Positions 1-8,569 of a DNA stretch of 38,898 bases are shown piece after piece. The notes beneath the pieces are model-generated. The model was given only the letters and a program-made list of their open reading frames with translations, made no database searches and was not told the DNA's origin. Position numbers and translations under genes: made by a program. Position 1 is the stretch's first letter. Each line of letters starts with the position of its first letter. This stretch comes from Azotobacter paspali (lineage in GTDB: Bacteria > Pseudomonadota > Gammaproteobacteria > Pseudomonadales > Pseudomonadaceae), in NCBI RefSeq assembly GCF_042434745.1, contig NZ_JBHLSS010000030.1; one strand, written 5' to 3'.

Positions 1-2
1 TC

Positions 3-233
3 GGCGTGCCGGGCCTGAGGGCCAGCCTGGCCTATGTCAGCGGCGACGACATCGACGCCGCCGGCAGCGATAACAAGGAGTGGGAACGCAACTTCCGTGT
101 CGACTACGCAGTGCAGAACGGCCTGTTCAAGGGCGTCGGCATCGCCTGGCTCAATGCCGCGAACCGTGGCAACGACGTCCGCGACATGGACGAGAACCGC
201 CTGATGGTCAGCTATAGCCTGCCGCTGTTCTAA
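3..233 (+). CDS. OprD-family outer-membrane porin, C-terminal fragment
   Basis: The reading frame is open from the window edge, so the start lies upstream and only the last 76 residues are visible. The sequence shows alternating beta-strand segments ending in LMVSYSLPLF, with the terminal phenylalanine typical of outer-membrane beta-barrels recognised by the Bam machinery. The pattern of a basic residue plus DENRLMVSYSLP matches the last strand of the OprD/OpdK family, which takes up basic amino acids, small peptides or carboxylates. The substrate cannot be told from this fragment. A second OprD gene lies at the other end of the window on the opposite strand and is broken. Confidence 0.85.
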   Translation, partial: GVPGLRASLAYVSGDDIDAAGSDNKEWERNFRVDYAVQNGLFKGVGIAWLNAANRGNDVRDMDENRLMVSYSLPLF

Positions 234-275
234 ACCATTCTCCATCGAGACCGCAGGGACGCGGTTTCACCCCAG

Positions 276-304
276 GCGAGCCGGAGCTTACCGTTCCGGC
301 TCGC
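276..304. terminator. Bidirectional hairpin between convergent genes
   Basis: A perfect 10-bp inverted repeat (GCGAGCCGGA / TCCGGCTCGC, 9-nt loop) sits between the porin stop at 233 and the convergent DUF3299 stop at 307. There is no clear T-run, so it may act as a weak or Rho-assisted terminator for both genes. A smaller hairpin (CCGC-agggac-GCGG) precedes it at about 251-264. Confidence 0.55.
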
Positions 305-306
305 TC

Positions 307-849
307 CTACAGGTCCTCCTCCTTGACCACTTCGACCCCGCTCGCATCGATGGCGTAGGCGGCATTCGCCAGATCGTTGCTGATCTTCTCCACCCGCAGC
401 CTGCCGTCCACCCACAACGGAAGCGAAATGTCGTCCACGCGAAAGCCCCTCGGATAGCGAACCAGGACGATCTGATTCGGCGGCGGCGGCGGCAGATGGA
501 TGCAGGCGCCAGGATAGGGCACCAGGAAAAAGGTGGTGCTGTGCCCCTTGCCGTCGTTCTCCAACGGCACCGGATAGCCTCCTAAGCGGATCTCCCTGCC
601 GTCCAGCGCCGGGACCGTCTTCGCCGAATACATTACGGCCGGCAGGCTTCTCGACTTCTGCTTGAGACCGCCCTTGGCGGTGAAGTCGCCATCGGTTTCC
701 GGCGTGTCGTGGACGATGTCCGGCATGTCCTCCAGGGCCTGGCGATCGGCTTCGGGCATCAGTTCCAGCCAGTCCAGCTCCGGCAGTTCGGCATGCGACA
801 GGGAGCTGGCGAGAAGCAGGACGGGGAGAAGGAACGATAGTCGGCGCAT
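307..849 (-). CDS. DUF3299 secreted protein
   Basis: 180 residues. The ATG at 849 is chosen over an in-frame start at 957 because it begins a clean Sec signal peptide (MRRLSFLLPVLLLASSLSHA, cleavage near residue 20). The mature protein has the DUF3299 hallmarks: an LDWLELMPEADR stretch near the N-terminus, a GYPVPLE segment, and FFLVPYPGACIHLPPPPPNQIV, a conserved cysteine-histidine-proline stretch. Function of the family is unknown. The gene is often seen near ABC exporter genes, but none is visible here. It is transcribed convergently with the porin to its left and divergently from pbpG. Confidence 0.75.
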   Translation of the reverse strand: MRRLSFLLPVLLLASSLSHAELPELDWLELMPEADRQALEDMPDIVHDTPETDGDFTAKGGLKQKSRSLPAVMYSAKTVPALDGREIRLGGYPVPLENDGKGHSTTFFLVPYPGACIHLPPPPPNQIVLVRYPRGFRVDDISLPLWVDGRLRVEKISNDLANAAYAIDASGVEVVKEEDL

Positions 850-1032
850 GGAATCGAACCGGCGGCTGGAAAAGGAAGGGAATGCGAGCGGCATGATGTC
901 ATCGACCGGAGTGCCGATAAAGAGCAGCATAGGGGACTGACGGCAAACCATGGGCATTTCCGCCTGCCAGCAGCGGGCAGCAGCAGCATCTGGTTATACC
1001 GCATAAAATTCAGCAGCAACCCACCGCGAGTC

Positions 1033-1995
1033 ATGCGCATGAAAACCCACCCCTCCTTTCTGGCACTCCTGCTGGCCTGCGCATGCGTCGTCGTCATGCC
1101 CGGCGTGCGAGCCGTCGACAAGGTCCCGCCGGTCCGCACGCCCCCACCGCTGGAACTGGCCTCCGCCAGCGCTCTGGTGATCGACCTGAACACCGGCCGG
1201 GAATTGTTCGCCAACCACCCGGACGTGATCGTGCCGATCGCCTCGATCAGCAAGTTGATGACCGCCATGGTGAGCCTGGACGCCCGTCAGCCGCTCGACG
1301 AGGCGATCCCGGTGCGAATCCACGACACTCGCGAATTACGCGGCGTCTACTCGCGGGTGCGAGTCAACAGCCTCATCAGCCGCCGGGAGATGCTGCGCCT
1401 GGCCCTGATGTCCTCGGAAAACCGCGCGGCGGCGAGTCTGGCGCACAACTACCCGGGCGGCCACGCGCGCTTCGTCGCGGCGATGAACGCCAAGGCCCGC
1501 GCCCTGGGCATGCATAGCACCCGCTTCGTCGAACCGACCGGCCTGTCGGAGCGCAACGTCTCCACCGCCCGCGATCTGGCGAAGCTGCTCAGAGCCGCGC
1601 GGCAATATCCGCTGATCCGCGAATTGAGCACCACGCCGAGCCATAGCGCGTACTTCCAGCAGCCGCGTTACGTGCAGAACTTCAACAACACCAACCCGCT
1701 GGTGCGCAACCCCGACTGGCGCATCGAGGTCACCAAGACCGGCTTCATCGACGAGGCGGGCCACTGCCTGGCCCTGCTCGCGGTGATCCAGAACCGTCCC
1801 GTGGCCATGGTGCTGCTGAACACCCTCGGCAAGCACTCCCACGTCGGCGACGCCAACCGCGTACGGCAGTGGCTGGAAACCGGCCAGAGCACGCCGGTCC
1901 CTCTGACGGCCCTGCGCCACAAGCAGCGGAAGCAGTTGGAATGGCGCAGGACCCAGGCTACCGCCACGGCCACCGCTCAGGATTTGCGCAGATAG
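1033..1995 (+). CDS. pbpG: D-alanyl-D-alanine endopeptidase (PBP7-like)
   Basis: 320-residue low-molecular-weight penicillin-binding protein that trims peptidoglycan cross-links in the periplasm. A signal peptide covers roughly residues 1-27. All three serine-acyltransferase motifs are visible: SISK at 71-74 (catalytic Ser71, Lys74), SEN at 128-130 and KTG at 235-237. The segment LALMSSENRAAASLAHNYPGG around the second motif is typical of PbpG rather than of DacA/DacC, and there is no long C-terminal amphipathic anchor. ATG at 1039 is an alternative start two codons in. The 3' end overlaps the convergent GlsB/YeaQ gene by 19 bp. Confidence 0.9.
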   Translation: MRMKTHPSFLALLLACACVVVMPGVRAVDKVPPVRTPPPLELASASALVIDLNTGRELFANHPDVIVPIASISKLMTAMVSLDARQPLDEAIPVRIHDTRELRGVYSRVRVNSLISRREMLRLALMSSENRAAASLAHNYPGGHARFVAAMNAKARALGMHSTRFVEPTGLSERNVSTARDLAKLLRAARQYPLIRELSTTPSHSAYFQQPRYVQNFNNTNPLVRNPDWRIEVTKTGFIDEAGHCLALLAVIQNRPVAMVLLNTLGKHSHVGDANRVRQWLETGQSTPVPLTALRHKQRKQLEWRRTQATATATAQDLRR

Positions 1996-2222
1996 CCGTA
2001 GATCACCAGCAGGATAATGGCGCCGATCACCGCGCCGATGAAGCCGGCGGCTTCGCCGGCGCGGTAGATGCCCAGCGCCTGGCCGCCATAGGTGGCCACG
2101 AGCGAACCGCCGATGCCGAGCAGGATGGTCATGATCCAGCCCATGGGCTGATCGCCCGGTTTGAGAAAACGTGCGACCACGCCGACCAGCAGGCCGATGA
2201 GAATGGTGCCGAGAATGCCCAT
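1977..2222 (-). CDS. GlsB/YeaQ/YmgE family small membrane protein
   Basis: 81 residues with three hydrophobic segments rich in glycine (GILGTILIGLLVGVVARFL, WIMTILLGIGGSLVATYGGQAL, GFIGAVIGAIILLVIYGYL). This is the transglycosylase-associated protein family of inner-membrane, stress-linked proteins of unknown mechanism. A GTG at 2225 immediately precedes ATG at 2222. The AAGGAGG ribosome-binding site is 7 nt from the ATG, so the ATG is preferred. The gene overlaps the 3' end of pbpG tail to tail. Confidence 0.8.
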   Translation of the reverse strand: MGILGTILIGLLVGVVARFLKPGDQPMGWIMTILLGIGGSLVATYGGQALGIYRAGEAAGFIGAVIGAIILLVIYGYLRKS

Positions 2223-2308
2223 CACAGAGCCCTCCTTGAAGTCCTTGACCCCCTCAGCCTAGTCGCGCTCCAGCATACCTGCCATCCGGGCAAGCACGCG
2301 GGTGTGCT

Positions 2309-3394
2309 TCAGTCCCCGGCGATCAGCGCCTCGATTTCCCGGATGCGAGCCTCGAGAGTCGGCAGGTCCTTGCTGCGCAGGGTGGCGTGGCCGACCTTGC
2401 GCCCGGCCTTGAAGGCCTTGCCGTAGTGATGCGGGTGGCAGTCGGCGATAGCCGCCAGCCGGTCCAGCGGCGGCACCTGGCCGATGAAGTTGAGCATGGC
2501 GCTCTCGCCCACCTTGGCGGTGGAACCCAGCGGCAGGCCGGCCACCGCGCGCAGATGGTTTTCGAACTGGCCGCACTCGGCGCCCTCGATGGTCCAATGC
2601 CCGGAGTTGTGCACCCTGGGGGCGATCTCGTTGGCCTTGAGGCCGCCATCGACCTCGAAGAACTCGAAGGCCAGCACGCCGACGTAGTCCAGCTTCTCCA
2701 GCACCCGGCCGACATAGTCCTCGGCCAGCGCCTGCAGCGGGTGCCCGCTGCTGGCCACCGACAGGCGCAGGATGCCGCTCTCGTGAGTGTTGTGCACCAG
2801 CGGGTAGAAGCGCGTCTCGCCGTCGCGGCCGCGCACGGCGATCAGCGACACCTCGCCGCTGAAGGGCACGAAGCCTTCGAGAATACAGGGCACGCTGCCC
2901 AGCTCGGCGAAGGCGCCGGCGACGTCCGCAGGCTGGCGCAGGACCTTCTGGCCCTTGCCGTCGTAACCCAGGGTGCGGGTCTTGAGCACCGCCGGCAGGC
3001 CGATCTCGGCCACGGCGGCATCGAGATCGACCTGCGAGTGGATGTTGGCGAATTCCGGGGTGGGAATGCCGAGACTCCTGAACAGGCTCTTCTCGAACCA
3101 GCGGTCGCGGGCGATGCGCAGAGACTCGGCGGAGGGGTAGACGGGAACGAACTGGGAGAGGAAGGCTACGGTCTCGGCCGGCACGCTCTCGAATTCGAAG
3201 GTGACCAGATCGACCTCGTCGGCCAGTTGGCGCAGATGGCCCTGATCGCCATAATCGGCGCGGATGTGCTCGCCGAGCGCGGCCGCGCAGGCATCCGGCG
3301 CCGGGTCGAGGAAGGCGAAGTCCATGCCCAGCGGAGTGCCCGCCAGGGCCAGCATACGGCCCAACTGGCCGCCACCGATCACGCCGATCTTCAT
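2309..3394 (-). CDS. purK: N5-carboxyaminoimidazole ribonucleotide synthetase
   Basis: 361 residues, the family's usual length. PurK converts AIR, bicarbonate and ATP to N5-CAIR in de novo purine synthesis. The protein starts MKIGVIGGGQLGRML, the N-terminal ATP-grasp Rossmann signature. The open frame runs further upstream, but this ATG fits the family start and has a GGGAG site about 10 nt away. Later segments such as FAFLDPAPDACAAAL, LKTRTLGYDGKGQ, EGFVPFSGEVSLIAVRG and NEIAPRVHNSGHWTIEGA are characteristic (ATP-grasp and Mg2+/substrate binding). It lies 19 bp downstream of purE and is clearly cotranscribed with it. Confidence 0.96.
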   Translation of the reverse strand: MKIGVIGGGQLGRMLALAGTPLGMDFAFLDPAPDACAAALGEHIRADYGDQGHLRQLADEVDLVTFEFESVPAETVAFLSQFVPVYPSAESLRIARDRWFEKSLFRSLGIPTPEFANIHSQVDLDAAVAEIGLPAVLKTRTLGYDGKGQKVLRQPADVAGAFAELGSVPCILEGFVPFSGEVSLIAVRGRDGETRFYPLVHNTHESGILRLSVASSGHPLQALAEDYVGRVLEKLDYVGVLAFEFFEVDGGLKANEIAPRVHNSGHWTIEGAECGQFENHLRAVAGLPLGSTAKVGESAMLNFIGQVPPLDRLAAIADCHPHHYGKAFKAGRKVGHATLRSKDLPTLEARIREIEALIAGD

Positions 3395-3413
3395 CTTGTC
3401 GGAACTCCCTTTC

Positions 3414-3905
<492 letters not shown>

Positions 3906-3939
3906 CTTCATGCCTCTCGTTGGCGCCCGCGGGCGCATC

Positions 3940-3974
3940 AAAAAACAACAAGCCACGCTGGCAGGGCGTGGCTT
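3940..3974 (-). promoter_or_regulatory. Terminator-like hairpin in the purEK leader (candidate attenuator)
   Basis: Read on the minus strand, AAGCCACGC pairs perfectly with GCGTGGCTT (9 bp, 7-nt loop), followed by GTTGTTTTTT. This looks like an intrinsic terminator lying 35-70 nt before the purE ATG. Upstream in the same leader, CCTCTC/GAGAGG at 3990-4010 can form another stem, and its CCUCUCUC run is complementary to the purE ribosome-binding site GAGAGG. A TATACT candidate -10 (4031-4036) with a poorly spaced TTGCAC (4057-4062) lies further up. It could instead terminate an upstream transcript, but no gene in this orientation lies upstream. Confidence 0.5.
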
Positions 3975-4122
3975 GGCGGGGGCGGCGAACCTCTCCGGAT
4001 ATGAGAGAGGATCGCATTATCAAGCGGCGGAGTATAACCCAAAGCCGGACGCGGAAGTGCAAGCGCACGCACCTACTGTCCGGGTTATTATGAGCACTCC
4101 CTGTCCTCGCCGAGACCAGACC

Positions 4123-5142
4123 ATGGACGCGATCGACCAACTCATGGTCCTCTACAGCGGCGGCACCATCGGCATGCAGGCCGGCCCCCAGGGCCTGGTG
4201 CCGGCCGCCGGTTTCGACGCGCGCCTGCGCGAACGGCTGATCGCCGAACCGCAGCGCCGCATGCCGCCCTGGCGCTACCGGGAACTGAGCCCGCCGATCG
4301 ACAGCGCCAATATGCACCAGGGCCACTGGCTGACCCTGCGCGACGCCATTGTCGCCGCGGTCGAGAAAGACGGCTGCGACGCCGTGCTGCTGCTGCACGG
4401 CACCGACACCCTGGCCTATAGCGCCGCGGCGCTAAGCTTCCTGCTGCTCGGCCTGGACGTGCCGGTGGTGCTGACCGGCGCCATGCTGCCGGCGAGTGTC
4501 CCGGGCAGCGATGCCTGGGACAACCTATTCGGTGCCGTGGACGCCCTCGCCCAGGGCCTGGTCCCCGGCGTGCACCTCTACTTCGGCGGCCGCCTGCTGC
4601 ACGGCGCGCGGGCCAGTAAGCTGGGCAGCGCGACCTTCGAGGCCTTCGCCGAACTGCCACGCCGACGTCATGGCAGGCGCACCGCCACGCTGCCCGCCGG
4701 ACTCGACTATCGCACCTTGCGCCAGCCGGTGAACCTCGCCGTGCTGCCGCTGTTTCCCGGCCTGCGGGCGACGCAACTGCGCGCCCTGCTCGACAGCGGC
4801 GTACAGGGCCTGGTGCTGGAGTGCTACGGCAGCGGTACCGGCCCGTCGGACGACGCCGAACTACTCGAGGCGCTGCGCGAGGCCCGCCGGCGCGGCACCG
4901 TGCTGCTCGGCATCAGCCAGTGCCCACACGGCCATGTGGCGTTCGACACCTATGCCGCCGGCAACGCCCTGCGCGAGGCCGGGCTGATCGGCGGCGACGG
5001 AATGACCCGCGAGGCAGCGCTCGGCAAGCTATTCGCCCTGCTCGGTGCCGGCCTGCCGGCGCAGGAGGCGGAATACTGGCTGGCGCAGGATCTGTGCGGT
5101 GAGTGCGCCGACTCCTCGCCCGCCGGCGCCAATAGGCCCTAA
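4123..5142 (+). CDS. ansA: Type I (cytoplasmic) L-asparaginase
   Basis: 339 residues, hydrolysing L-asparagine to aspartate and ammonia. Both catalytic threonine signatures are present: YSGGTIG near the N-terminus (Thr15, with serine replacing the usual first threonine of TGGTIG) and LLHGTDTLAYSAAALSF (HGTDT at 92-96). No signal peptide is seen, which fits the cytoplasmic AnsA class. The open frame extends upstream to 3856. ATG at 4090 is an alternative, but neither candidate has a strong ribosome-binding site; 4123 puts the first motif at the usual distance. It is divergent from purE and overlaps the convergent lipoprotein gene by 4 bp. Confidence 0.9.
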   Translation: MDAIDQLMVLYSGGTIGMQAGPQGLVPAAGFDARLRERLIAEPQRRMPPWRYRELSPPIDSANMHQGHWLTLRDAIVAAVEKDGCDAVLLLHGTDTLAYSAAALSFLLLGLDVPVVLTGAMLPASVPGSDAWDNLFGAVDALAQGLVPGVHLYFGGRLLHGARASKLGSATFEAFAELPRRRHGRRTATLPAGLDYRTLRQPVNLAVLPLFPGLRATQLRALLDSGVQGLVLECYGSGTGPSDDAELLEALREARRRGTVLLGISQCPHGHVAFDTYAAGNALREAGLIGGDGMTREAALGKLFALLGAGLPAQEAEYWLAQDLCGECADSSPAGANRP

Positions 5143-5555
5143 TACAGCCCGCAGCCCAGCACCTCGACCTCCGCCAACTCCCGCCCGGCGCTGTCGTAGA
5201 GCACGGCGTAGACCTGGGTGGACATGTTCCAAGCCTCCAGCCGGTAGCGCTGCCCGGCGGTGAAGTCCGGATAACGCAGGCGCAACCAGCAACTGGTGGC
5301 CAGCGGATTGCGGCCCATCGGATTGCCCTGGTAGTAGTAGCGGTACGTCGCTTCCAGTTCATGAGCACCGGGAGCGACCTGGAAATAGCGGCCGTCGCGC
5401 AGCCGCTGGCCATCCTGCCAGTCCGCCATCAGCAGGCTGGTCACTTCGCGGGCCTGCAGCTCGACCCAGGCCATCCGCGGGTCCGGCTCGGGCACTGGAG
5501 TGGCGCAGCCGGCCAGCAGCACGGGTAACGTCAACCAGGGAAATCGTCCACGCAT
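5139..5555 (-). CDS. Small putative lipoprotein, paralogue 1
   Basis: 138 residues with a type II signal peptide: hydrophobic TLPVLLAGC lipobox, predicted lipidated Cys at about residue 17. The mature part has AWVELQAREV, GRYFQVAPGAHELEATYRYYYQG and CWLRLRYPDFTAGQRYRLEA, and ends in a cysteine near the C-terminus. It matches its neighbour at 5588-6007 in order of blocks (AWVEL, RxFQVxPGAHEL, C-L-RL-Y-F--GQRY-LE, A-LYD---R-LA), so the two arose by tandem duplication. The PGAHEL-type block suggests a small beta-sandwich. Function is unknown. The stop overlaps that of ansA. Confidence 0.7.
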   Translation of the reverse strand: MRGRFPWLTLPVLLAGCATPVPEPDPRMAWVELQAREVTSLLMADWQDGQRLRDGRYFQVAPGAHELEATYRYYYQGNPMGRNPLATSCWLRLRYPDFTAGQRYRLEAWNMSTQVYAVLYDSAGRELAEVEVLGCGLY

Positions 5556-5587
5556 GAGCAGCCTCGCACGAAGAAACGGGCGAGTCG

Positions 5588-6007
5588 TCAGGCTCCGCTG
5601 TTACAGCCGCTCTCCTGACCGGTCGCCAGCATCCGGCGCTGGTCGTCATAGAGCCTGGCCCAGGGACGGAAACCGACGTCGCCGACCTCCAAACTATACC
5701 GCTGACCAGGGGCGAACTCCTTGTAGTTCAGGCGAATCAGGCAATTGCGTTCGTGGGGGGGCTGGTTCGGGCCGATGTTGCTGCTCGCCACCTCGAAACG
5801 GTAGCGCATGCCCAGCTCATGGGCACCGGGGCTGACCTGGAAGAAGCGGTGGTCGTCCAGCGTCTTTCGATCCACCTCGGCGGCGCGCAACGAGTGGGGT
5901 ATGCGGGGATTCAGCTCGACCCAGGCCTGGCCGGGATCGTGCCGCGGCAGCAGCAGGTTACAGCCACCAAGGGTCAATAGACAGGGAAGCAGGATGAGGA
6001 CACGCAT
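5588..6007 (-). CDS. Small putative lipoprotein, paralogue 2
   Basis: 139 residues from ATG 6007, which has a GGAG site 7 nt upstream; longer in-frame starts to 6214 lack a signal peptide at the right place. The N-terminus MRVLILLPCLLTLGGC is a lipoprotein signal with a Cys at 16. The body is clearly paralogous to the gene at 5139-5555, sharing AWVEL, FFQVSPGAHELGMRYRF, NCLIRLNYKEFAPGQRYSLEV and ARLYDDQRRMLA. Both genes lie 32 bp apart on the same strand and probably form a unit. No functional assignment is possible from sequence. Confidence 0.7.
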   Translation of the reverse strand: MRVLILLPCLLTLGGCNLLLPRHDPGQAWVELNPRIPHSLRAAEVDRKTLDDHRFFQVSPGAHELGMRYRFEVASSNIGPNQPPHERNCLIRLNYKEFAPGQRYSLEVGDVGFRPWARLYDDQRRMLATGQESGCNSGA

Positions 6008-6188
6008 GACAGAGCTCCGGGGTATGGTGGTCATGGAACCGGTGGCGCTGGAAAAACCGGGCCGGCTTCCACCACATCGAAGCGCGGAATTGTCCGTCCG
6101 CTGCCTGTACACTCCCTGATGCACGGGCGAGCGATACGCTCGCCTCTCTTTCCTTAAAAACGCCTTGCAGGGCCACCGGGTTCGCCGG

Positions 6189-7289
6189 ATGAATGTTTGC
6201 AGATCACGAGACAACCTTATAGTGCGAGGGGTTCCCTTGTTGCTAGCCGTCTATCTGAACGGCTGTTCCAGTCTCGCCTACTACGGTCACCTGGCTAGTG
6301 GACAGCTCGAACTGCTGCGCCGGCGCGAACCGCTCGCCACGGTGATCGCCGATCCGGCCCGCGACCCCGTGCTGCGCCAGCGTCTGACCCAGGCCCAGGC
6401 GGCCCGCCGCTTCGCCAGCGCCCAGCTCGACCTGCCGGACAACGCCAGCTATCGCCTCTACGCCGACCTGGGCCGCTCCTACGTGGTGTGGAATCTCTTC
6501 GCGACCGGGGAGTTCTCCGTGGAGCCACTCGCGCACTGCTTTCCGATCGCCGGCTGCGTCGCCTACCGTGGCTTCTACCAGCTCGGCCGGGCGCGCGGGG
6601 CGGCAGCGCTGCTGAAGCGGCAGGGCCTGGACACCTTCGTCGGCGGCGTCGAGGCCTACTCCACCCTCGGCTGGTTCGCCGACCCGATCCTCGCCGGCAT
6701 GCTGCGCCACGACGACGACACCCTGGCCGCGCTGATCTTCCACGAGTTGGCGCATCAACGCCTCTACCTGCCGAACGACACCGCCTTCAACGAATCCTTC
6801 GCCAGCTTCGTCGAGCGCGAGGGCCTGCGCCAATGGCGCGCCAGCCGCGGCCTGGCGCCGCCGGACGAACGCCGCGCCCAGCGCGACGAGCAGTTCACCC
6901 GCCTGGTGCTGGACACCCGCGAGCGCCTGCGGAAACTCTATGCCAGCGGCCTTCCGGCAAAGGAGATGCGCCAGCGCAAGGCGGCCGAATTCGAACTGCT
7001 GCGCCAGCGCTACCGGACGCTGCGCGACGGCGAGTGGCAGGGCGACCGGCGCTACGACGCCTGGGTCGAGGGACCGCTGGACAACGCCAAACTACTGCCG
7101 TTCGGCCTGTACGATGGTTGGCTACCAGCCTTCGCCGAAATATTCCGCCGCGCCGGCCAGGATTGGCCACGCTTCTACCGACAAGCCGAACGCCTGGCGC
7201 GGCTGCCCGCCGCCGCACGCCAGCAACGCCTGGCCGAACTGCAGGCAGGCACGCCGTCCAGCCTCGCCATACAGGAGGAACCCCCATGA
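6189..7289 (+). CDS. Lipoprotein zinc aminopeptidase-like protein (PF10023 type)
   Basis: 366 residues. An N-terminal hydrophobic stretch, VPLLLAVYLNGCSS, looks like a lipoprotein signal. The zinc-peptidase motif HELAH (His185-Glu186-His189) is followed by NDTAFNESFASFVE, which carries the likely third ligand glutamate. YYGHLASGQLELL and GCVAYRGFY are typical of the 'predicted aminopeptidase' family. The start is uncertain: ATG 6165, ATG 6189 and GTG 6222 are in frame, and GTG 6222 would give the shortest and most typical lipoprotein leader. The stop overlaps the ATG of the next gene (ATGA), so the two are translationally coupled. Confidence 0.8.
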   Translation: MNVCRSRDNLIVRGVPLLLAVYLNGCSSLAYYGHLASGQLELLRRREPLATVIADPARDPVLRQRLTQAQAARRFASAQLDLPDNASYRLYADLGRSYVVWNLFATGEFSVEPLAHCFPIAGCVAYRGFYQLGRARGAAALLKRQGLDTFVGGVEAYSTLGWFADPILAGMLRHDDDTLAALIFHELAHQRLYLPNDTAFNESFASFVEREGLRQWRASRGLAPPDERRAQRDEQFTRLVLDTRERLRKLYASGLPAKEMRQRKAAEFELLRQRYRTLRDGEWQGDRRYDAWVEGPLDNAKLLPFGLYDGWLPAFAEIFRRAGQDWPRFYRQAERLARLPAAARQQRLAELQAGTPSSLAIQEEPP

Positions 7290-7585
7290 ACCGAAGCTGT
7301 CTCGCCCTCTCGCTGTGCCTGCTGAGTACCCCGCTGCTGGCGGCGGTCAAGCCCTGCGAGGAACTCAAGGAAGAGATCGAAGTGAAAATCCAGGCCGCCG
7401 GCGTGACTTCCTACACGCTGGAGATAGTGCCCAACGCGGAAGTGACCGACCGCAACCTGGTGGTCGGCAGTTGCGACGGCGGCACCAGGAAGATCATCTA
7501 CCAGCGCAACGACGGCGGCAGTCGGCACAACGAACCATCCCCGACTCCCGCACCGGCCCCCGAGGAGGCTCCGCTCGCAGACTGA
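7286..7585 (+). CDS. DUF1161 periplasmic protein
   Basis: 99 residues, with an AGGAGG site 7 nt before the ATG and a Sec signal MNRSCLALSLCLLSTPLLAA. The mature core carries the DUF1161 pattern: KPCEELKEEIEVKIQAAGV, YTLEIVP, VVGSCDGGTRKIIYQR. Two cysteines could form a disulphide. The tail is proline-rich (PSPTPAPAPEEAP). The family has no assigned role. It is coupled to the upstream lipoprotein peptidase by a 4-bp overlap and followed by a hairpin terminator. Confidence 0.8.
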   Translation: MNRSCLALSLCLLSTPLLAAVKPCEELKEEIEVKIQAAGVTSYTLEIVPNAEVTDRNLVVGSCDGGTRKIIYQRNDGGSRHNEPSPTPAPAPEEAPLAD

Positions 7586-7632
7586 GCGGGCTTTCCCCGG
7601 CCGTTGCCGGGATGTGCGAGCGAATAAAAAAC

Positions 7633-7653
7633 GGCGAGAGGATCGCTCTCGCC
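7633..7653 (+). terminator. Hairpin terminator after the DUF1161 gene
   Basis: GGCGAGAG / CTCTCGCC, a perfect 8-bp stem with a 5-nt loop, preceded by AATAAAAAAC and followed by ATTCTT. The A-run on the left also gives a T-run for minus-strand transcripts, so it may work in both directions. Confidence 0.6.
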
Positions 7654-7808
7654 ATTCTTCGCGGAATACTGCTTTCTTCCGTTGAGTCATCGTCCTGATG
7701 GGATCGCTCTCCTGCGAAGTCCTTGGCCGCTATCCTGGTCAGCCGGTACCGATCCGTCGGCACAGGAGCGATATTAAGGAGTCCTCCGGCGACCGGTAAG
7801 TGGACAAG

Positions 7809-7863
7809 TCCCCGAATCCATGTAAGCCATGACCTACATGGACACGCACTGCCCGGTCGGGGA
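7809..7863. repeat. Nested inverted repeats beside the gamma-carbonic anhydrase stop
   Basis: Outer arms TCCCCGA (7809-7815) and TCGGGGA (7857-7863) enclose a perfect inner 8-bp repeat TCCATGTA (7817-7824) / TACATGGA (7835-7842) with a 10-nt loop. It lies immediately after the stop of the minus-strand gene, so it may be its terminator, although no T-run follows. Confidence 0.45.
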
Positions 7864-7865
7864 AC

Positions 7866-8444
7866 TCAGTCCTCGTGGTCGGCGAGCAAGTGCGGCTCCT
7901 TCAGCGGCAGGTAGTGCTCAGCCAGGTGCTGGTCCTTCAGGCGCACATAGTTGTCGGCGCTGTAGCGGAAGAAGCCGCGCTCCTTGTCGTTCAGCGGGCG
8001 CACCTGCTTCACCGGGCTGCCGACGTACAGGAAGCCGCTTTCCAACATCTTGCCCGGCGGCACCAGGCTGCCGGCACCGACGATCACCTCGTCCTCGACC
8101 ACCGCGCCGTCCAGCACGATGGCGCCCATGCCGACCAGCACACGGTTGCCGATGTGGCAGCCGTGCAGGGTCACTTTGTGGCCGACGGTGACCTCGTCGC
8201 CGATTTCCAGCGGGTGGCCTTGCGCGTTGAACGGCCCGGCATGGGTGACGTGCAGCACGCTGCCGTCCTGGATGCTGGTGCGCGCGCCGATGCGGATGCG
8301 GTGCACGTCGCCGCGGATCGCCACCTGCGGCCAGATCGAGCTGTCGTCGCCGATCGCCACGTTGCCGAGGACCACGGAAGCGGGGTCGACGAAGACCCGC
8401 TCGCCCAGTATCGGGGTGATGCCCTGGAAGGTTCTGATGGTCAT
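7866..8444 (-). CDS. Gamma-class carbonic anhydrase-like hexapeptide-repeat protein
   Basis: 192 residues of left-handed beta-helix repeats. The start MTIRTFQGITP at 8444 has GGAG 8 nt upstream; the longer frame to 8546 lacks support. The gamma-CA/YrdA/PaaY signature is clear: VAIRGDVHRIRIG, TSIQDGSVLHVTH (conserved Gln-Asp and first His), and GHKVTLHGCHIG with the His pair expected to bind metal at the trimer interface. Whether it is an active carbonic anhydrase or an acyl-CoA-related paralogue cannot be judged. In Pseudomonas a similar gene lies next to prlC; here an iron-uptake locus separates the two. Confidence 0.85.
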   Translation of the reverse strand: MTIRTFQGITPILGERVFVDPASVVLGNVAIGDDSSIWPQVAIRGDVHRIRIGARTSIQDGSVLHVTHAGPFNAQGHPLEIGDEVTVGHKVTLHGCHIGNRVLVGMGAIVLDGAVVEDEVIVGAGSLVPPGKMLESGFLYVGSPVKQVRPLNDKERGFFRYSADNYVRLKDQHLAEHYLPLKEPHLLADHED

Positions 8445-8569
8445 GCCGAAGACTCCATGTGGGGATTGCCTATCGTCCCGAAGCATCCCGAGCGGTGCAA
8501 GGCGCCCGCCGGTCGCGGCCGACGGCTGAAACCGTTTCCATCCCAAGGCGGCCGAAAAAGACCCAAGAC

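Noticed and set aside
2288..2312. AAGCAC/GTGCTT hairpin near the purK stop as a terminator
   Set aside because: Stem of six and no T-run; too weak to call.
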